A stretch of 64,000 bases of DNA from Achromobacter sp. Marseille-Q4962 (GCF_943737005.1 NZ_CALSFU010000009.1:62001-126000); one strand, 5' to 3'. Numbered from the stretch's first letter, positions 20,231 to 28,201 are shown. Notes: a model not told the origin generated them from the sequence alone. A program made the numbers and translations.

Positions 20231-21904
20231 CTAGATTCCGGCCTTGGCCGCCGCGAGGGCCCGGTCTTCTTCGAGCTGGCGCAGGATCCGGCGCTGCACC
20301 CGGCCGTTGGCGGTCATGGGCAGGGCGTCGAGGAACTCGATTTCGGCCGGGACTTCATGGGCGGGCAGGCCCTCGGCCAGGTACGCCCGCAGGGTTTCGG
20401 CCAGGGATTCGCGTTCGTCCAGGCCCGTTTCGGCGGCCAGCGCCACGTAGGCTTTCACGGCTGTGCCCTGCGCGGCGTCGGGGCGGGGAACCACGGCCGC
20501 CTGGCTGACGGCGGCGTGTTCCATCAGCCGGCGTTCGATGGGCGCGGGCGCGATGCGGCGGCCGCCCGCGACGAAAGCGTCTTCGACCCGGCCGGCATAC
20601 CAGAGATAGCCGTCGGCGTCGGCCGAGGCCAGGTCGCCCGTGCGGCACCAGTCGCCGGTGCAGCGGGCCTGGGTGGCCGTGTCGTTGCCCCAGTAGCCGA
20701 GGAACAGGACGGGGTCGGGAAAGCCGTGGATGTCCTGGCGGCCGACCGCGATCTCCCCTACCTGGCCCGGCGCGGCGGGGCGGCCGTCTTCGTCCAGCAC
20801 GGCCACGAGATGGCCGGGGTAGGGTCGCCCCATGCTGCCGGGACGCGCGGGCCAGCGCTTGCGGCTGTTGCCCACGACGTAGTTGGCCTCGGCGGTGCCG
20901 TACATTTCGTTGGGCTCCACGCCCAGCGCCGATTCGCACCACGCGGACAGCCCCGCGCCCAGCGTCTGGCCGCTGGCCATGATGCTGCGCAGGGCCAGGC
21001 GGTAGCGGTCGCGCGGCTCGGGGTCGGCCTGGCGCAGCTGGCGCAGCACGGCGGGAGACAGGCAGGCGTTGGTGATCTGGTAGCGCTCCATCAGTTCGTA
21101 GGCTCGCACGGGCGAGAAGCGCGCGCGCGTCGCCACGATGGGATGGCCGAAATACAAGGTGGGCAGCAGCGAGTCGGTCAGGCCTTCGGGCCCGGCCCAG
21201 TCCGCGGGCGTCCAGAACACGTCGCCGTGGCGCGGAAACCAGTCTTGCGAAGCCACGAAGCCTGGCAGGCTGCCGATCAGGGCGCTGTGCGGCAGCAGGG
21301 CGCCCCGCGGCGCGCCGGTGGCGCCCGAGGTGTAGAGCAGTATGGCGGGGTCGGAAGACAGCGTCTGTACCGTCTTGAACTCGCCCGGCTGGCGGGCGAG
21401 CAGGCTGCGCCAGGGCAGCACGCGCTCGTCGGCGAAGCCGATGCCGATGATCTGGTGCAGATTGGGGCAATTGTCGCTGATAGACAGCAGATTGGCGCTG
21501 GAAGCGTGATCGACGATGGCCACGTGCGCGTCGGCGTCGCACAGCCGGCTTTGCAGCGCGTCGGGGCCGGACTGGGCCGAAAGCGGCATGGCCACGGCGC
21601 CCACGCTGTAGATGGCCATGTGCGCCACCACGGCTTCCGGGCGCTGTCCGAGCACCACGGCGACCCGGTCGCCCCGCGCCACGCCCATTTTCATCAGGCC
21701 GTTGGCGAGCTGGTTGGTCGCTTCGCCCAACCTGGCGTACGTCCAGACCTCGCGGTTGCCGGATTCGTCCTCGTGGTAGATGGCGATGCGACGCGCGTCC
21801 GGAGTACTGGACGCCCAGCGGTGGCAGCACGCTTCCGCAATATTGAACTGGGTGGGAACCAGCCAGCGGAATGTTTGGTAGAGCGCCTGATATTGGTCGT
21901 TCAT
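20231..21904 (-). CDS. AMP-binding acyl-CoA synthetase family protein with altered catalytic lysines
   Basis: A 557-residue adenylate-forming enzyme of the medium-chain/benzoate acyl-CoA synthetase group (N-terminal FNIAEACCHRWA, YTYARLGEATNQLANGL-like region). The phosphate loop reads LLYTSGATGAPRG, with Arg where Lys is usual. The A5 motif is EMYGTAEANYV and A7 is RTGDLASADADGYLWYAGR. In the C-terminal A10 motif, LPMTANGRVQRRILR, the catalytic lysine is replaced by Arg535. The fold is clearly intact, but adenylation activity may be changed or reduced. The substrate is unknown. I chose the ATG at 21904, where homology begins. An operator-like repeat region lies just upstream. Confidence 0.85.
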   Translation of the reverse strand: MNDQYQALYQTFRWLVPTQFNIAEACCHRWASSTPDARRIAIYHEDESGNREVWTYARLGEATNQLANGLMKMGVARGDRVAVVLGQRPEAVVAHMAIYSVGAVAMPLSAQSGPDALQSRLCDADAHVAIVDHASSANLLSISDNCPNLHQIIGIGFADERVLPWRSLLARQPGEFKTVQTLSSDPAILLYTSGATGAPRGALLPHSALIGSLPGFVASQDWFPRHGDVFWTPADWAGPEGLTDSLLPTLYFGHPIVATRARFSPVRAYELMERYQITNACLSPAVLRQLRQADPEPRDRYRLALRSIMASGQTLGAGLSAWCESALGVEPNEMYGTAEANYVVGNSRKRWPARPGSMGRPYPGHLVAVLDEDGRPAAPGQVGEIAVGRQDIHGFPDPVLFLGYWGNDTATQARCTGDWCRTGDLASADADGYLWYAGRVEDAFVAGGRRIAPAPIERRLMEHAAVSQAAVVPRPDAAQGTAVKAYVALAAETGLDERESLAETLRAYLAEGLPAHEVPAEIEFLDALPMTANGRVQRRILRQLEEDRALAAAKAGI

Positions 21905-21910
21905 GGCCCT

Positions 21911-21971
21911 ATGTTGTAAGCATGTTGCAGCGAGAACGGGCCGCCGGCCCATCGCCCCAAGCTGCAAGCAT
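21911..21971 (-). promoter_or_regulatory. Repeat-rich upstream region of the acyl-CoA synthetase gene
   Basis: Three related elements occur: ATGTTGTAAGC (21911-21921), ATGTTGCAGC (21922-21931) and, inverted, GCTGCAAGCAT (21961-21971). The last two form an almost perfect inverted repeat around a 29-bp spacer. The spacing of the first two is one helical turn. This fits binding of a dimeric regulator near the promoter of the downstream minus-strand gene. Confidence 0.4.
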
Positions 21972-22030
21972 GACCTAGAGGGACGGGAACTGCAATATCC
22001 GCGTTGCGTAATGGGGACGTATAAGGGTTA

Positions 22031-22900
22031 TCACGGGTGCCGGCCTTGGCGCCGCAACGCCGAGGGAAGCGCCGGCAAGCTGAGCGAGCGGGGCTGCCGT
22101 TTGGAGAAGCCGGCCTGGCGCGCGGCCATCTCCGCCGCCCAGTCCAGCAGTTGCAGCTGCCCGTCGTGCGTTTCGCCCAGCGCGGACAGGCTTTCGACCC
22201 AGTCTCCGTCGTTGCAATACAGGATGCCGCCCACGTCGCGCAGCTCCGCTTTGTGGATGTGGCCGCACACCACCCCGTCCAGGTCGCGGCGGCGCGCCTC
22301 GCCCGCCAGCGCTTCCTCGAAACCGCTGATAAAGGAAACGGCGTTCTTCACGCGGTGCTTCAGATACTGCGACAGCGACCAATAATGCAGTCCCAGCCGG
22401 TGCCGCAGGCGGTTGAAGTGATGGTTGATCCAGAGCGCGAACTGGTAGAGGCCGTCGCCCAGGTGGGCCAGCCAGCGGCTGTGGCGCACCACGCCGTCGA
22501 ACTGGTCGCCATGCAGCACCAGCAGCCGCAGGCCCTTGGCGGTGACGTGCACGTCTTCGTCCAGGATTTCGATGTCTCCGAACGCGAAGCCGATGAATTC
22601 CCGGGCGAACTCGTCGTGGTTGCCGGGAATGAACACCACCCGGGTGCCGTTGCGCGCCTTGCGCAGGATGCGCTGGATCACGTCGTTGTGGGTGCGGGGC
22701 CAGTGCCAGTGGCGGCGCAGTTGCCAACCGTCCACGATATCGCCCACCAGATACAGCGTGTCCGAATCGTTGCGCTCGAGGAAATCGAGCAGGAAATCGG
22801 CCTTGCACCCGGAGGTGCCCAGGTGAATGTCGGATATCCAGAGAGTGCGCCAGTGCGTGCGGACGTCGTTCACAGTGGGTTCCAGGGACGCTGTGCTCAT
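22031..22900 (-). CDS. LpxH-type UDP-2,3-diacylglucosamine diphosphatase family phosphoesterase
   Basis: A 289-residue calcineurin-like metallophosphoesterase. The dimetal motifs occur in order: WISDIHLG, YLVGDIVDGW, VFIPGNHDEF, LLVLHGDQFD and VVCGHIHKAE. This variant (with HLGTSGCKADFLLDFL) is usually annotated as UDP-2,3-diacylglucosamine pyrophosphatase, which makes lipid X in lipid A synthesis, but it is longer than E. coli LpxH (240 residues) and may be the LpxH2-like or another phosphoesterase. I took the ATG at 22900; a GTG 18 bp upstream is possible. The 126-bp gap after it holds the synthetase promoter region. Confidence 0.82.
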   Translation of the reverse strand: MSTASLEPTVNDVRTHWRTLWISDIHLGTSGCKADFLLDFLERNDSDTLYLVGDIVDGWQLRRHWHWPRTHNDVIQRILRKARNGTRVVFIPGNHDEFAREFIGFAFGDIEILDEDVHVTAKGLRLLVLHGDQFDGVVRHSRWLAHLGDGLYQFALWINHHFNRLRHRLGLHYWSLSQYLKHRVKNAVSFISGFEEALAGEARRRDLDGVVCGHIHKAELRDVGGILYCNDGDWVESLSALGETHDGQLQLLDWAAEMAARQAGFSKRQPRSLSLPALPSALRRQGRHP

Positions 22901-22985
22901 GCCTGGAGATGAAATCACCCGCCGATGACGGCCATGTGAATATGCGGTGACCGGGTTGTGACACCCGGCCCGGATTTCCCGCGCG

Positions 22986-23714
22986 TTACTGCCCGCGCAG
23001 CCCGCCCAGCATGTCGTGCACGTCGTGCGCCATGACCGCCAGCAGGCAGACCAGCGCCAGGTAGGCGCTGCCGTAAGTCAGCCGGCTTTCCAGCGACACG
23101 CCGTAATAGGCCTGGTTTTCCGGCAGGCCGGGGTCGTACTTGAACGCGCGCACGACGTTGGGGATGGCCAGCAGCGCGACCAGGACCAGGATGGGGCTGG
23201 GCCGCCACAGGAACACCGCGGCCAGCACGGGCACCCCCACCAGCCATACCCGCGGCGTGAGCACCGCCGTGATGCGCCCGCCGTCGAAGGGCGAGAGCGG
23301 GATGAGGTTGAACAGGTTGATGAAGAAGCCCGCATAGGAAAGCGCCAGCAGCAGGTTGCTGCCGGTTTCCCGCGCCGCGAAATAGCACAGCAGCGAGGCC
23401 AGGGTGCCGGCGAACGGCCCGCCCAGGCCCACATAGGCTTCCGTGTCCGCGTCGCGCGGCTGGTCTTTGAGCTGGATCCACGCGCCCACGAAGGGAATGA
23501 ACACCGGCGCGCCTACATCCAGGCCGCGCTGCCGCGCCGCCACGTAGTGGCCCAGCTCATGGACCAGGATGAGGGCGACGAAGCCCGCCGCGTACCGCCA
23601 TCCAAACACCAGGGCGTAGGCGGCCACCGACAGCAGCATGCTGCCGCCGGTGGCGAACAGTTTTCCGAATTTGAGAAACTTCAGTCCGGAAAACAGCAGG
23701 AACAGCAGTTTCAT
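22986..23714 (-). CDS. Site-2 protease family (M50) membrane metallopeptidase
   Basis: A 242-residue membrane protease of the rhomboid-unrelated M50 family. The zinc motif HELGH is at about residues 52-56, within the hydrophobic segment FVALILVHELGHYVAARQRG. The second motif SPFDGGRI supplies the Asp ligand (NLIPLSPFDGGR). Five to six membrane helices are visible and no PDZ domain is present, so it is a short form. Site-2 proteases cut membrane-bound signalling proteins. The start overlaps the stop of the DUF2167 gene by ATGA, so the two are made together; the DUF2167 protein may be partner or substrate. Confidence 0.88.
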   Translation of the reverse strand: MKLLFLLFSGLKFLKFGKLFATGGSMLLSVAAYALVFGWRYAAGFVALILVHELGHYVAARQRGLDVGAPVFIPFVGAWIQLKDQPRDADTEAYVGLGGPFAGTLASLLCYFAARETGSNLLLALSYAGFFINLFNLIPLSPFDGGRITAVLTPRVWLVGVPVLAAVFLWRPSPILVLVALLAIPNVVRAFKYDPGLPENQAYYGVSLESRLTYGSAYLALVCLLAVMAHDVHDMLGGLRGQ

Positions 23715-24625
23715 GCCTGCTGCGAGTCCTGCGCTTTCTCCTTCTTGCCGCGCAGGCGCTTCCAGAGGCCGCCGCCCAGCGCCGCCGCGGCGAGCACGAA
23801 CACCTTGGCGAATTTCGCGACGAAAGCGGCGATGACGGCGAACAGGCCCAGCTTCTTGGCGGCCACGCCGGCCACCAGCGCCGCCAGGCCGTATTCGGCC
23901 ACCTTGTCGGTGGAGGCGTTGAAGTCGGCGTAACGCTTGCCTTCCACGTATTCCAGGTTGTCCAGCAGGGCCAGCACGGCGCCCTTGTCTTTGGGCACCG
24001 CGCTTTTCTGGGTAATGAGGTCGAGCGTGATGTAGCCGTCGCGGCCCAGCGCGTAGGTGTTGTAGTTCACGGTGGGGTCTTCCGACAGGCCCGCCTTCTT
24101 GTGCCTGGCCGCCACCGACCACACCAGGCGCTGGGTGGCGCTGTCGTAGCGGGGCGCCTGCACCCAGCCGTCCACCGTCAGCTCGGGAAAGCCGAGTTTG
24201 CTGCGCTCCTCGTTGGACTGTTCGGTGCCTTCGCGCAGGCTGGTGAGCAGTTCGCTCACATTCCAGTTGCGCGCGTCGTCGTCCTTGATGTAGCCGGCCT
24301 TCTCGAAATTGACCGTGATGACCCAGTCTTCGTCGTCGGCCTTGGGCATGACCAGGCCCAGCAGCGTCGCGTCCTTGCCGTTGCCGTAGGCTTGCATCAG
24401 GCGTTCGGCCTGCGGGCGCGGCACGAACAGCATCCGCTCGGGCAGGTGCACCACCGCCTGGTCCGCCAGCTTGACGTCGGACGGACCAGCCTGAGCGGCG
24501 GCATAGGCGGCTCGGGCGGCCACCTCGATTTCCTGCCGGGCCTCGGTGGTCTGCGCGCAGGCGCCCGCAGGCAGGAACAGCAAGGCGCTGGCGGCCAGCG
24601 ACAGTCGGGAGAGAAACGCTCGCAT
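23711..24625 (-). CDS. DUF2167 domain-containing membrane-anchored protein
   Basis: A 304-residue protein of unknown function. A Sec signal peptide (SRLSLAASALLFLPAGACAQ) leads a periplasmic domain with DUF2167 features: VHLPERMLFVPRPQAERLM, EDWVITVNFEKAGYIKDDDA and VDGWVQAPRYDSATQRLVWSV. A C-terminal membrane helix (KVFVLAAAALGGG, preceded by another hydrophobic stretch) and a basic tail KRLRGKKEK anchor it. The Cys at the end of the signal region (AGACAQ) might be lipidated, but the lipobox is weak. No ribosome site is clear before the ATG. It overlaps the M50 protease gene downstream. Confidence 0.82.
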   Translation of the reverse strand: MRAFLSRLSLAASALLFLPAGACAQTTEARQEIEVAARAAYAAAQAGPSDVKLADQAVVHLPERMLFVPRPQAERLMQAYGNGKDATLLGLVMPKADDEDWVITVNFEKAGYIKDDDARNWNVSELLTSLREGTEQSNEERSKLGFPELTVDGWVQAPRYDSATQRLVWSVAARHKKAGLSEDPTVNYNTYALGRDGYITLDLITQKSAVPKDKGAVLALLDNLEYVEGKRYADFNASTDKVAEYGLAALVAGVAAKKLGLFAVIAAFVAKFAKVFVLAAAALGGGLWKRLRGKKEKAQDSQQA

Positions 24626-24628
24626 GAT

Positions 24629-24657
24629 AATGGGGACATTTAAAAAGGGGCCCCATT
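24629..24657 (-). other. Leader inverted repeat directly upstream of the DUF2167 start
   Basis: AATGGGG (24629-24635) and CCCCATT (24651-24657) are perfectly complementary, with a 15-nt loop and only 3 nt between the hairpin and the start codon. In the transcript it would fold just before the ATG, where a ribosome site should be, and so may limit translation. Confidence 0.35.
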
Positions 24658-24750
24658 GTCTTTGCCGGAGACTTTCAACTTTCTGAAAGCCAGGCGCTAT
24701 TTCGCCGCCGGATTTTGCTGCTTGTAACGTCTTGTGAATCCAGCCTGCGC

Positions 24751-25269
24751 TCAACGCCGCCTGGGCCGGGGCGGCGCGTTGCGCAGGCGCGTGCCCAGCA
24801 GCCTGTCGTGCAGGAACTGGCCGTCCGGATCGAACCACGACCACACGAAGATGGTGAAGGGCGCGGCCACGATGAACATGTCCATGGAGCGCCAGCCGGT
24901 CAGCGACGAAGCCGCCCAGACCAGCGCCGCGCCCGCCAGCACCAGGGGCCAGGCGAGCACGTAGCGCAGAATGAGCCGCGCCGTGCCCGGCGTGTTGCCG
25001 TCGCGGTCCACGAGGCGGATGTTCCAGGTCTGCATGGGCAGAGTCTGGCCGCGCCGCCGCCAGCAAATCACGAAATAGGCCCCGATCACCAGAAACAGCC
25101 AGGCCTGTCGCAGGCCCCGCAGGTCCATGCCGCTGCGGCTCTGGGTGAGCGTGTCCATGAGGTAGCTCGCCAGGAAAACCACGCCGAACAGCAGCACGGC
25201 TTCGTACATCATGCAGGCAAACCGGCGTAGCCGGTTGGGCGTCTGGTCCAGGGGAAGGGCGGCGGTCAT
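24751..25269 (-). CDS. RDD family membrane protein
   Basis: A 172-residue membrane protein with the RDD pattern: an Arg in the first helix region (PNRLRRFACMMYEAVLLFGVVF) and the later Asp residues in VRLVDRDGNTPGTARLILRYVLAW-type sequence. Three to four membrane helices are expected. The role of RDD proteins is largely unknown; some act in ion transport. It is alone on the minus strand between the small 62-residue gene and the DUF2167 gene. The ATG at 25269 opens right before the hydrophilic leader TAALPLDQTPNRL. Confidence 0.88.
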   Translation of the reverse strand: MTAALPLDQTPNRLRRFACMMYEAVLLFGVVFLASYLMDTLTQSRSGMDLRGLRQAWLFLVIGAYFVICWRRRGQTLPMQTWNIRLVDRDGNTPGTARLILRYVLAWPLVLAGAALVWAASSLTGWRSMDMFIVAAPFTIFVWSWFDPDGQFLHDRLLGTRLRNAPPRPRRR

Positions 25270-25345
25270 GGGGCCGTATTATTACGCGCCCCGGCGGGAA
25301 AAGGCGAGCCAGAGCCGCGCTTTCGCGCTGGCCGCCCTGCAGGGC

Positions 25346-25395
25346 AAAAAAAACCCGCCGGTTAGGGCGGGTCTTAAAAGGGGCTGTGCAGCCCC
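25346..25395 (-). terminator. Two tandem terminators of the small minus-strand gene
   Basis: Reading the minus strand, the first hairpin (25380-25395, arms GGGGCTG and CAGCCCC) is followed by TTTT. The second (25353-25372, arms ACCCGCC and GGCGGGT) is followed by eight T residues (25346-25353). Both lie 50-100 bp downstream of the stop of the 62-residue gene and should isolate it from the RDD gene. Confidence 0.75.
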
Positions 25396-25442
25396 CAAGG
25401 GGAAAACGTTCGTCAGGCGCGAGCCTGGGGGCCGGGGTCCGC

Positions 25443-25631
25443 TCAGGCGGCAGAGTGCGCGTCTTTGGCGCTCGTCTTGCCGGCCAGGCTGCGCAGACCG
25501 TGCGCCAGCTTGCGCAGGCCGGCGGCCAGGGCCCGCATCGGATGCGGACGGAATTGTTCTTCAATGGCCTGCAGCATCAGTTGACGTTCCAGTTCGTCGG
25601 TCAGGCGGATGGTGTTGTTCGGGTTGATCAC
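25443..25631 (-). CDS. Small conserved-looking protein of unknown function (62 residues)
   Basis: I do not recognise the family. The protein reads MINPNNTIRLTDELERQLML and continues with a basic amphipathic stretch (MRALAAGLRKLAHGLRSLAG). It has no Cys and no signal peptide. I chose the GTG at 25631 because a perfect GGAGG stands 5 nt upstream; a second GTG at 25643 lacks one. A good promoter, two palindromes and tandem terminators surround it, which argues for a real, separately controlled gene. A coiled or helical regulatory peptide is possible, but nothing supports a specific role. Confidence 0.6.
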   Translation of the reverse strand: MINPNNTIRLTDELERQLMLQAIEEQFRPHPMRALAAGLRKLAHGLRSLAGKTSAKDAHSAA

Positions 25632-25670
25632 AATAGCCTCCACGGGCTTGCACAGTGTGTTTTGCTACTA

Positions 25671-25711
25671 GGGATAACCCGAATTATAGGGGTTAACCCT
25701 AAACCATGCAA
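25671..25711 (-). promoter_or_regulatory. Promoter of the 62-residue gene with paired palindromes
   Basis: On the minus strand TTGCAT (25706-25711) lies 17 bp upstream of a perfect TATAAT (25683-25688). The palindrome GGGTTAACCC (25690-25699) fills the spacer; a second, near-perfect copy, GGGATAACCC (25671-25680), follows the -10. The two copies are 19 bp apart, about two helical turns. A dimeric repressor bound here would block RNA polymerase. Confidence 0.6.
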
Positions 25712-25943
25712 GCAGGCAGTGCGGCTTTGCAACATCCTGGTGCTGATAATGCCCCAATTCGGCGCCCGGCGCACCACGGCAAGTCTGGTGTGTCTGTGTT
25801 GCGGCGCTTTTACAACGGCCCGAAGACGGGGGCGCCGCCGATGGAACGGAGCGCGGGCCGGACGGCGCCAGCAAGCGCGCCGCCGCGCGTTGCGGCGCAC
25901 AAGCGGGGCCGGGCGGAAAACCGCCGGAGGCGAAGCGGGAAAA

Positions 25944-27653
25944 TCAGCGGTCGCGGTAGCTGGCCGCCACCAGCTCGAAGCCGAACAGCCGGCAGTCCAG
26001 CGCGCCGTTGTGCAGCGGAATGCGGCGGCGCGGCTTCAGGCGCAGCTGCTGGGGCAGGCTCATGTCGCTGGTGATGACGTGCAGTTGCCAGCCCGCGAAG
26101 TTGCGCTTCAGGCAGCTCGACCATGCGCGCCACAGGCCTTCCTGCTGCTCGGCCTGCATGCGCTCGCCGTAGGGCGGGTTGGTGACGATCCAGCCGTGGT
26201 CGGCGGGAGCGGGAATGTCGCGGGCGTCGCCCACCTCGAAACGGATGGTGTCGGCCGTGAGCCAGGCGCGCTCGGCGTTGGCGCGGGCGAATTCCACCGC
26301 GCGCGGATCCAGGTCGTAGCCGACCAACGGCTGCTCGATCTGGGGCAGGATCCGGGCCCGCGCGTCGTTCTTCAGGTCGCGCCAGCGGTAGGCGTCGTGG
26401 CCGCGCAGCCGTTCGAAGCCGAAGGGCCGCGATATGCCGGGCGGCACGCCCAGCGCGATCCAGGCCGCCTCGATGAGAATGGTGCCGGAGCCGCAGAACG
26501 GGTCCAGCAGCGGGGCGGCCGGATCCCAGCCGGCCAGCGCCAGCATGCCGGCGGCCAGGTTCTCGCGCAGCGGCGCTTCGCCCTTGTCGAGCCGCCAGCC
26601 GCGTTTGAACAGCGATTCGCCCGAGGTGTCGAGGTAAAGGGTGGCGGTGTGGCCGGTCAGGAACAGATGCACGCGGGCGTCGGGACGCACGGTGTCGATG
26701 TCCGGGCGGGCGCCCTCCACCTCGCGCAGCCGGTCGCAGATGCCGTCCTTGGCGCGCAGGTTGCAGTACTGCAGGCTCTGCACCGGGCTCTTGACGGCCG
26801 AGGTGTCCACCCGCAGCGTCTGTTCCGGGCCGAACCAGCGTTCCCAGGGCGTGGCGCGGGCCAGGTCGAGGATGTCGTCTTCGTGGCTGATTTCGGCGTG
26901 GGCGACCTGGACCAGGATGCGGGTGGCCAGGCGCGAATACAGGTTGGCGCGCTGCACGCCCGACCAGTCGGCCGTGAAGGAGCAGCCGGCGCGGCCGGCC
27001 TGCGCGTCTTCATAGCCCAGCGCCTGCATTTCGGCGGTGAGGGCGTCTTCCAGACCCTGCGGGCAGGGCGCGAACACCTTGAAGGTTTCGGCCGGGCGCG
27101 GCGTGCGCGGGCGGCGGCTGCGCTTCTCGACCACGGGGACGTGTTCCGCCTCGCGCCAGTTCTCGGGCGCGGGGGCGAATTCGGGGGCTGGACCGTCGTC
27201 TTCGAACGGATCGTGAAAGCCGCCCGCCGAGGCGGCGGGCGCGACGTAGTCGAGGTCGTCCCGCGGATGGGCTGGCCGGGCCGTGTTGGGCCGCGCAGCG
27301 CCGGGCCGGGATTTGCCAGGCCGGCTCGCGTCAGATCGGATCGCATCAGGTCGGGCCGCGTCAGGTCGGGCCGCGTGAGGCCGGGCCGCGTCAGGTCGGG
27401 CCGGGCCGCGCGCGGCACCGGCGGGCGCGCCGCGGCGGTGTTCCTGCGGCTCTCGGCGGGGCGGGCGCGAAGTCTCGGGCGCTGCGGCTTCCTGCAGGCG
27501 CTGGCGCTTTTCCTTGTCGCGCTCGATCTGGGCAACCAGGCGCGCCCGCGCGCCGCTGCGGGCGCGCTTGGGCGATTCCTCGGCGTGGGCGTCGCGTGCG
27601 GTTTTCTTGACCGTCAGCGTCTTGCGCGGGCGGTTCGGTTCATCAGAGGCCAT
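25944..27653 (-). CDS. RlmL-type class I SAM-dependent RNA methyltransferase
   Basis: A 569-residue protein. After a long basic N-terminal extension, the THUMP region begins near KVFAPCPQGLEDALTAEMQALG (about residue 190). The methyltransferase domain follows, with DPFCGSGTILIEAAWIALG as SAM-binding motif I and IVTNPPYGERM as the catalytic NPPY motif. It matches the N-terminal half of E. coli RlmL, which makes m2G2445 in 23S rRNA; there is no RlmK half. Residues about 85-130 are low-complexity repeats rich in Arg, Pro, Ala and Asp, encoded by 15-bp tandem repeats. It lies downstream of hemJ on the same strand. Confidence 0.88.
   Translation of the reverse strand: MASDEPNRPRKTLTVKKTARDAHAEESPKRARSGARARLVAQIERDKEKRQRLQEAAAPETSRPPRREPQEHRRGAPAGAARGPARPDAARPHAARPDAARPDAIRSDASRPGKSRPGAARPNTARPAHPRDDLDYVAPAASAGGFHDPFEDDGPAPEFAPAPENWREAEHVPVVEKRSRRPRTPRPAETFKVFAPCPQGLEDALTAEMQALGYEDAQAGRAGCSFTADWSGVQRANLYSRLATRILVQVAHAEISHEDDILDLARATPWERWFGPEQTLRVDTSAVKSPVQSLQYCNLRAKDGICDRLREVEGARPDIDTVRPDARVHLFLTGHTATLYLDTSGESLFKRGWRLDKGEAPLRENLAAGMLALAGWDPAAPLLDPFCGSGTILIEAAWIALGVPPGISRPFGFERLRGHDAYRWRDLKNDARARILPQIEQPLVGYDLDPRAVEFARANAERAWLTADTIRFEVGDARDIPAPADHGWIVTNPPYGERMQAEQQEGLWRAWSSCLKRNFAGWQLHVITSDMSLPQQLRLKPRRRIPLHNGALDCRLFGFELVAASYRDR
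27328..27402. repeat. Five 15-bp tandem repeats inside the methyltransferase gene
   Basis: Five units of 15 bp resembling GCGTCAGGTCGGGCC (27328, 27343, 27358, 27373 and 27388) lie within the N-terminal extension. They encode repeated ARPDA-type pentapeptides. Since 15 is a multiple of three, changes in copy number keep the reading frame. Confidence 0.85.
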
Positions 27654-27689
27654 ACGGATCCTGGCGATAAGCCAACAGGCAGGGGGGAA

Positions 27690-28112
27690 TCAGAAGGGTT
27701 TGACGACGACCAGCGCCACCACCACCAGGAGCAGCAAGACGGGAACTTCGTTGAACCAGCGATAGAACTTGTGCGAACGGGTGTTCTTGCCCTGTTCGAA
27801 CTTGCGCAGCATGACGCCACAGGCGTGATGGTAGCCGATGATCAGCAGCACGAAAAAGAGCTTGGCGTGCATCCAGCCGTTGCCCGGCCCCACGCCGATG
27901 CCGTAGCCCAGGTAGAGCCACATGCCCAGGATGACGGCCACGATGGCCAGCATGGTGGTGAAGCGGTACAGGCGGCGCGCCATGCCGATGAGCGTGGCCT
28001 GCACCGAGGTGTCCGTTTGCTGGGCGAGGTTGACGTAGATGCGCGGCAGGTAGAACAGGCCGGCGAACCAGGAGGCGATGAAGACGATGTGAAAAGTCTT
28101 GACCCAAAGCAT
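27690..28112 (-). CDS. hemJ: Protoporphyrinogen oxidase HemJ
   Basis: A 140-residue integral membrane protein with four helices, matching HemJ (UPF0093). HemJ oxidises protoporphyrinogen IX in bacteria that lack HemG and HemY. The conserved start WVKTFHIVFIASWFAGLFYLPRIYV and the motif WMHAKLFFVLLIIGYHH, with histidines that can bind haem, are present. The C-terminal helix VPVLLLLVVVALVVVKP is normal. It is sometimes labelled a CopD-like family protein, but the length and motifs favour HemJ. It lies between prpD and the methyltransferase gene on the same strand. Confidence 0.88.
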   Translation of the reverse strand: MLWVKTFHIVFIASWFAGLFYLPRIYVNLAQQTDTSVQATLIGMARRLYRFTTMLAIVAVILGMWLYLGYGIGVGPGNGWMHAKLFFVLLIIGYHHACGVMLRKFEQGKNTRSHKFYRWFNEVPVLLLLVVVALVVVKPF

Positions 28113-28169
28113 GGCGCGATCCAGAGGCGGGAAAGCCGCATTGTAAGCCGCGGGTCCGGCGGGCAGGAG

Positions 28170-28201
28170 GGCGCGGGGCGCCCGCGCGCCCCGCGCCTTT
28201 T
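28170..28201. other. Perfect 12-bp hairpin at the 3' end of prpD
   Basis: GGCGCGGGGCGC (28170-28181) and GCGCCCCGCGCC (28186-28197) are perfectly complementary around a 4-nt loop. TTTT follows only on the plus strand. For the minus-strand prp transcript it lies directly after the stop codon, without a U-tract, and may work as 3'-end protection or weak terminator. Confidence 0.5.

Noticed and set aside
18641-21919. Very long open frame (about 1090 codons) on the plus strand
   Set aside because: It runs antisense to hslO, the carbonic anhydrase and the acyl-CoA synthetase, which have clear motifs. High GC content keeps such shadow frames open; the product is rich in Arg, Gly, Ala and His with no domains.
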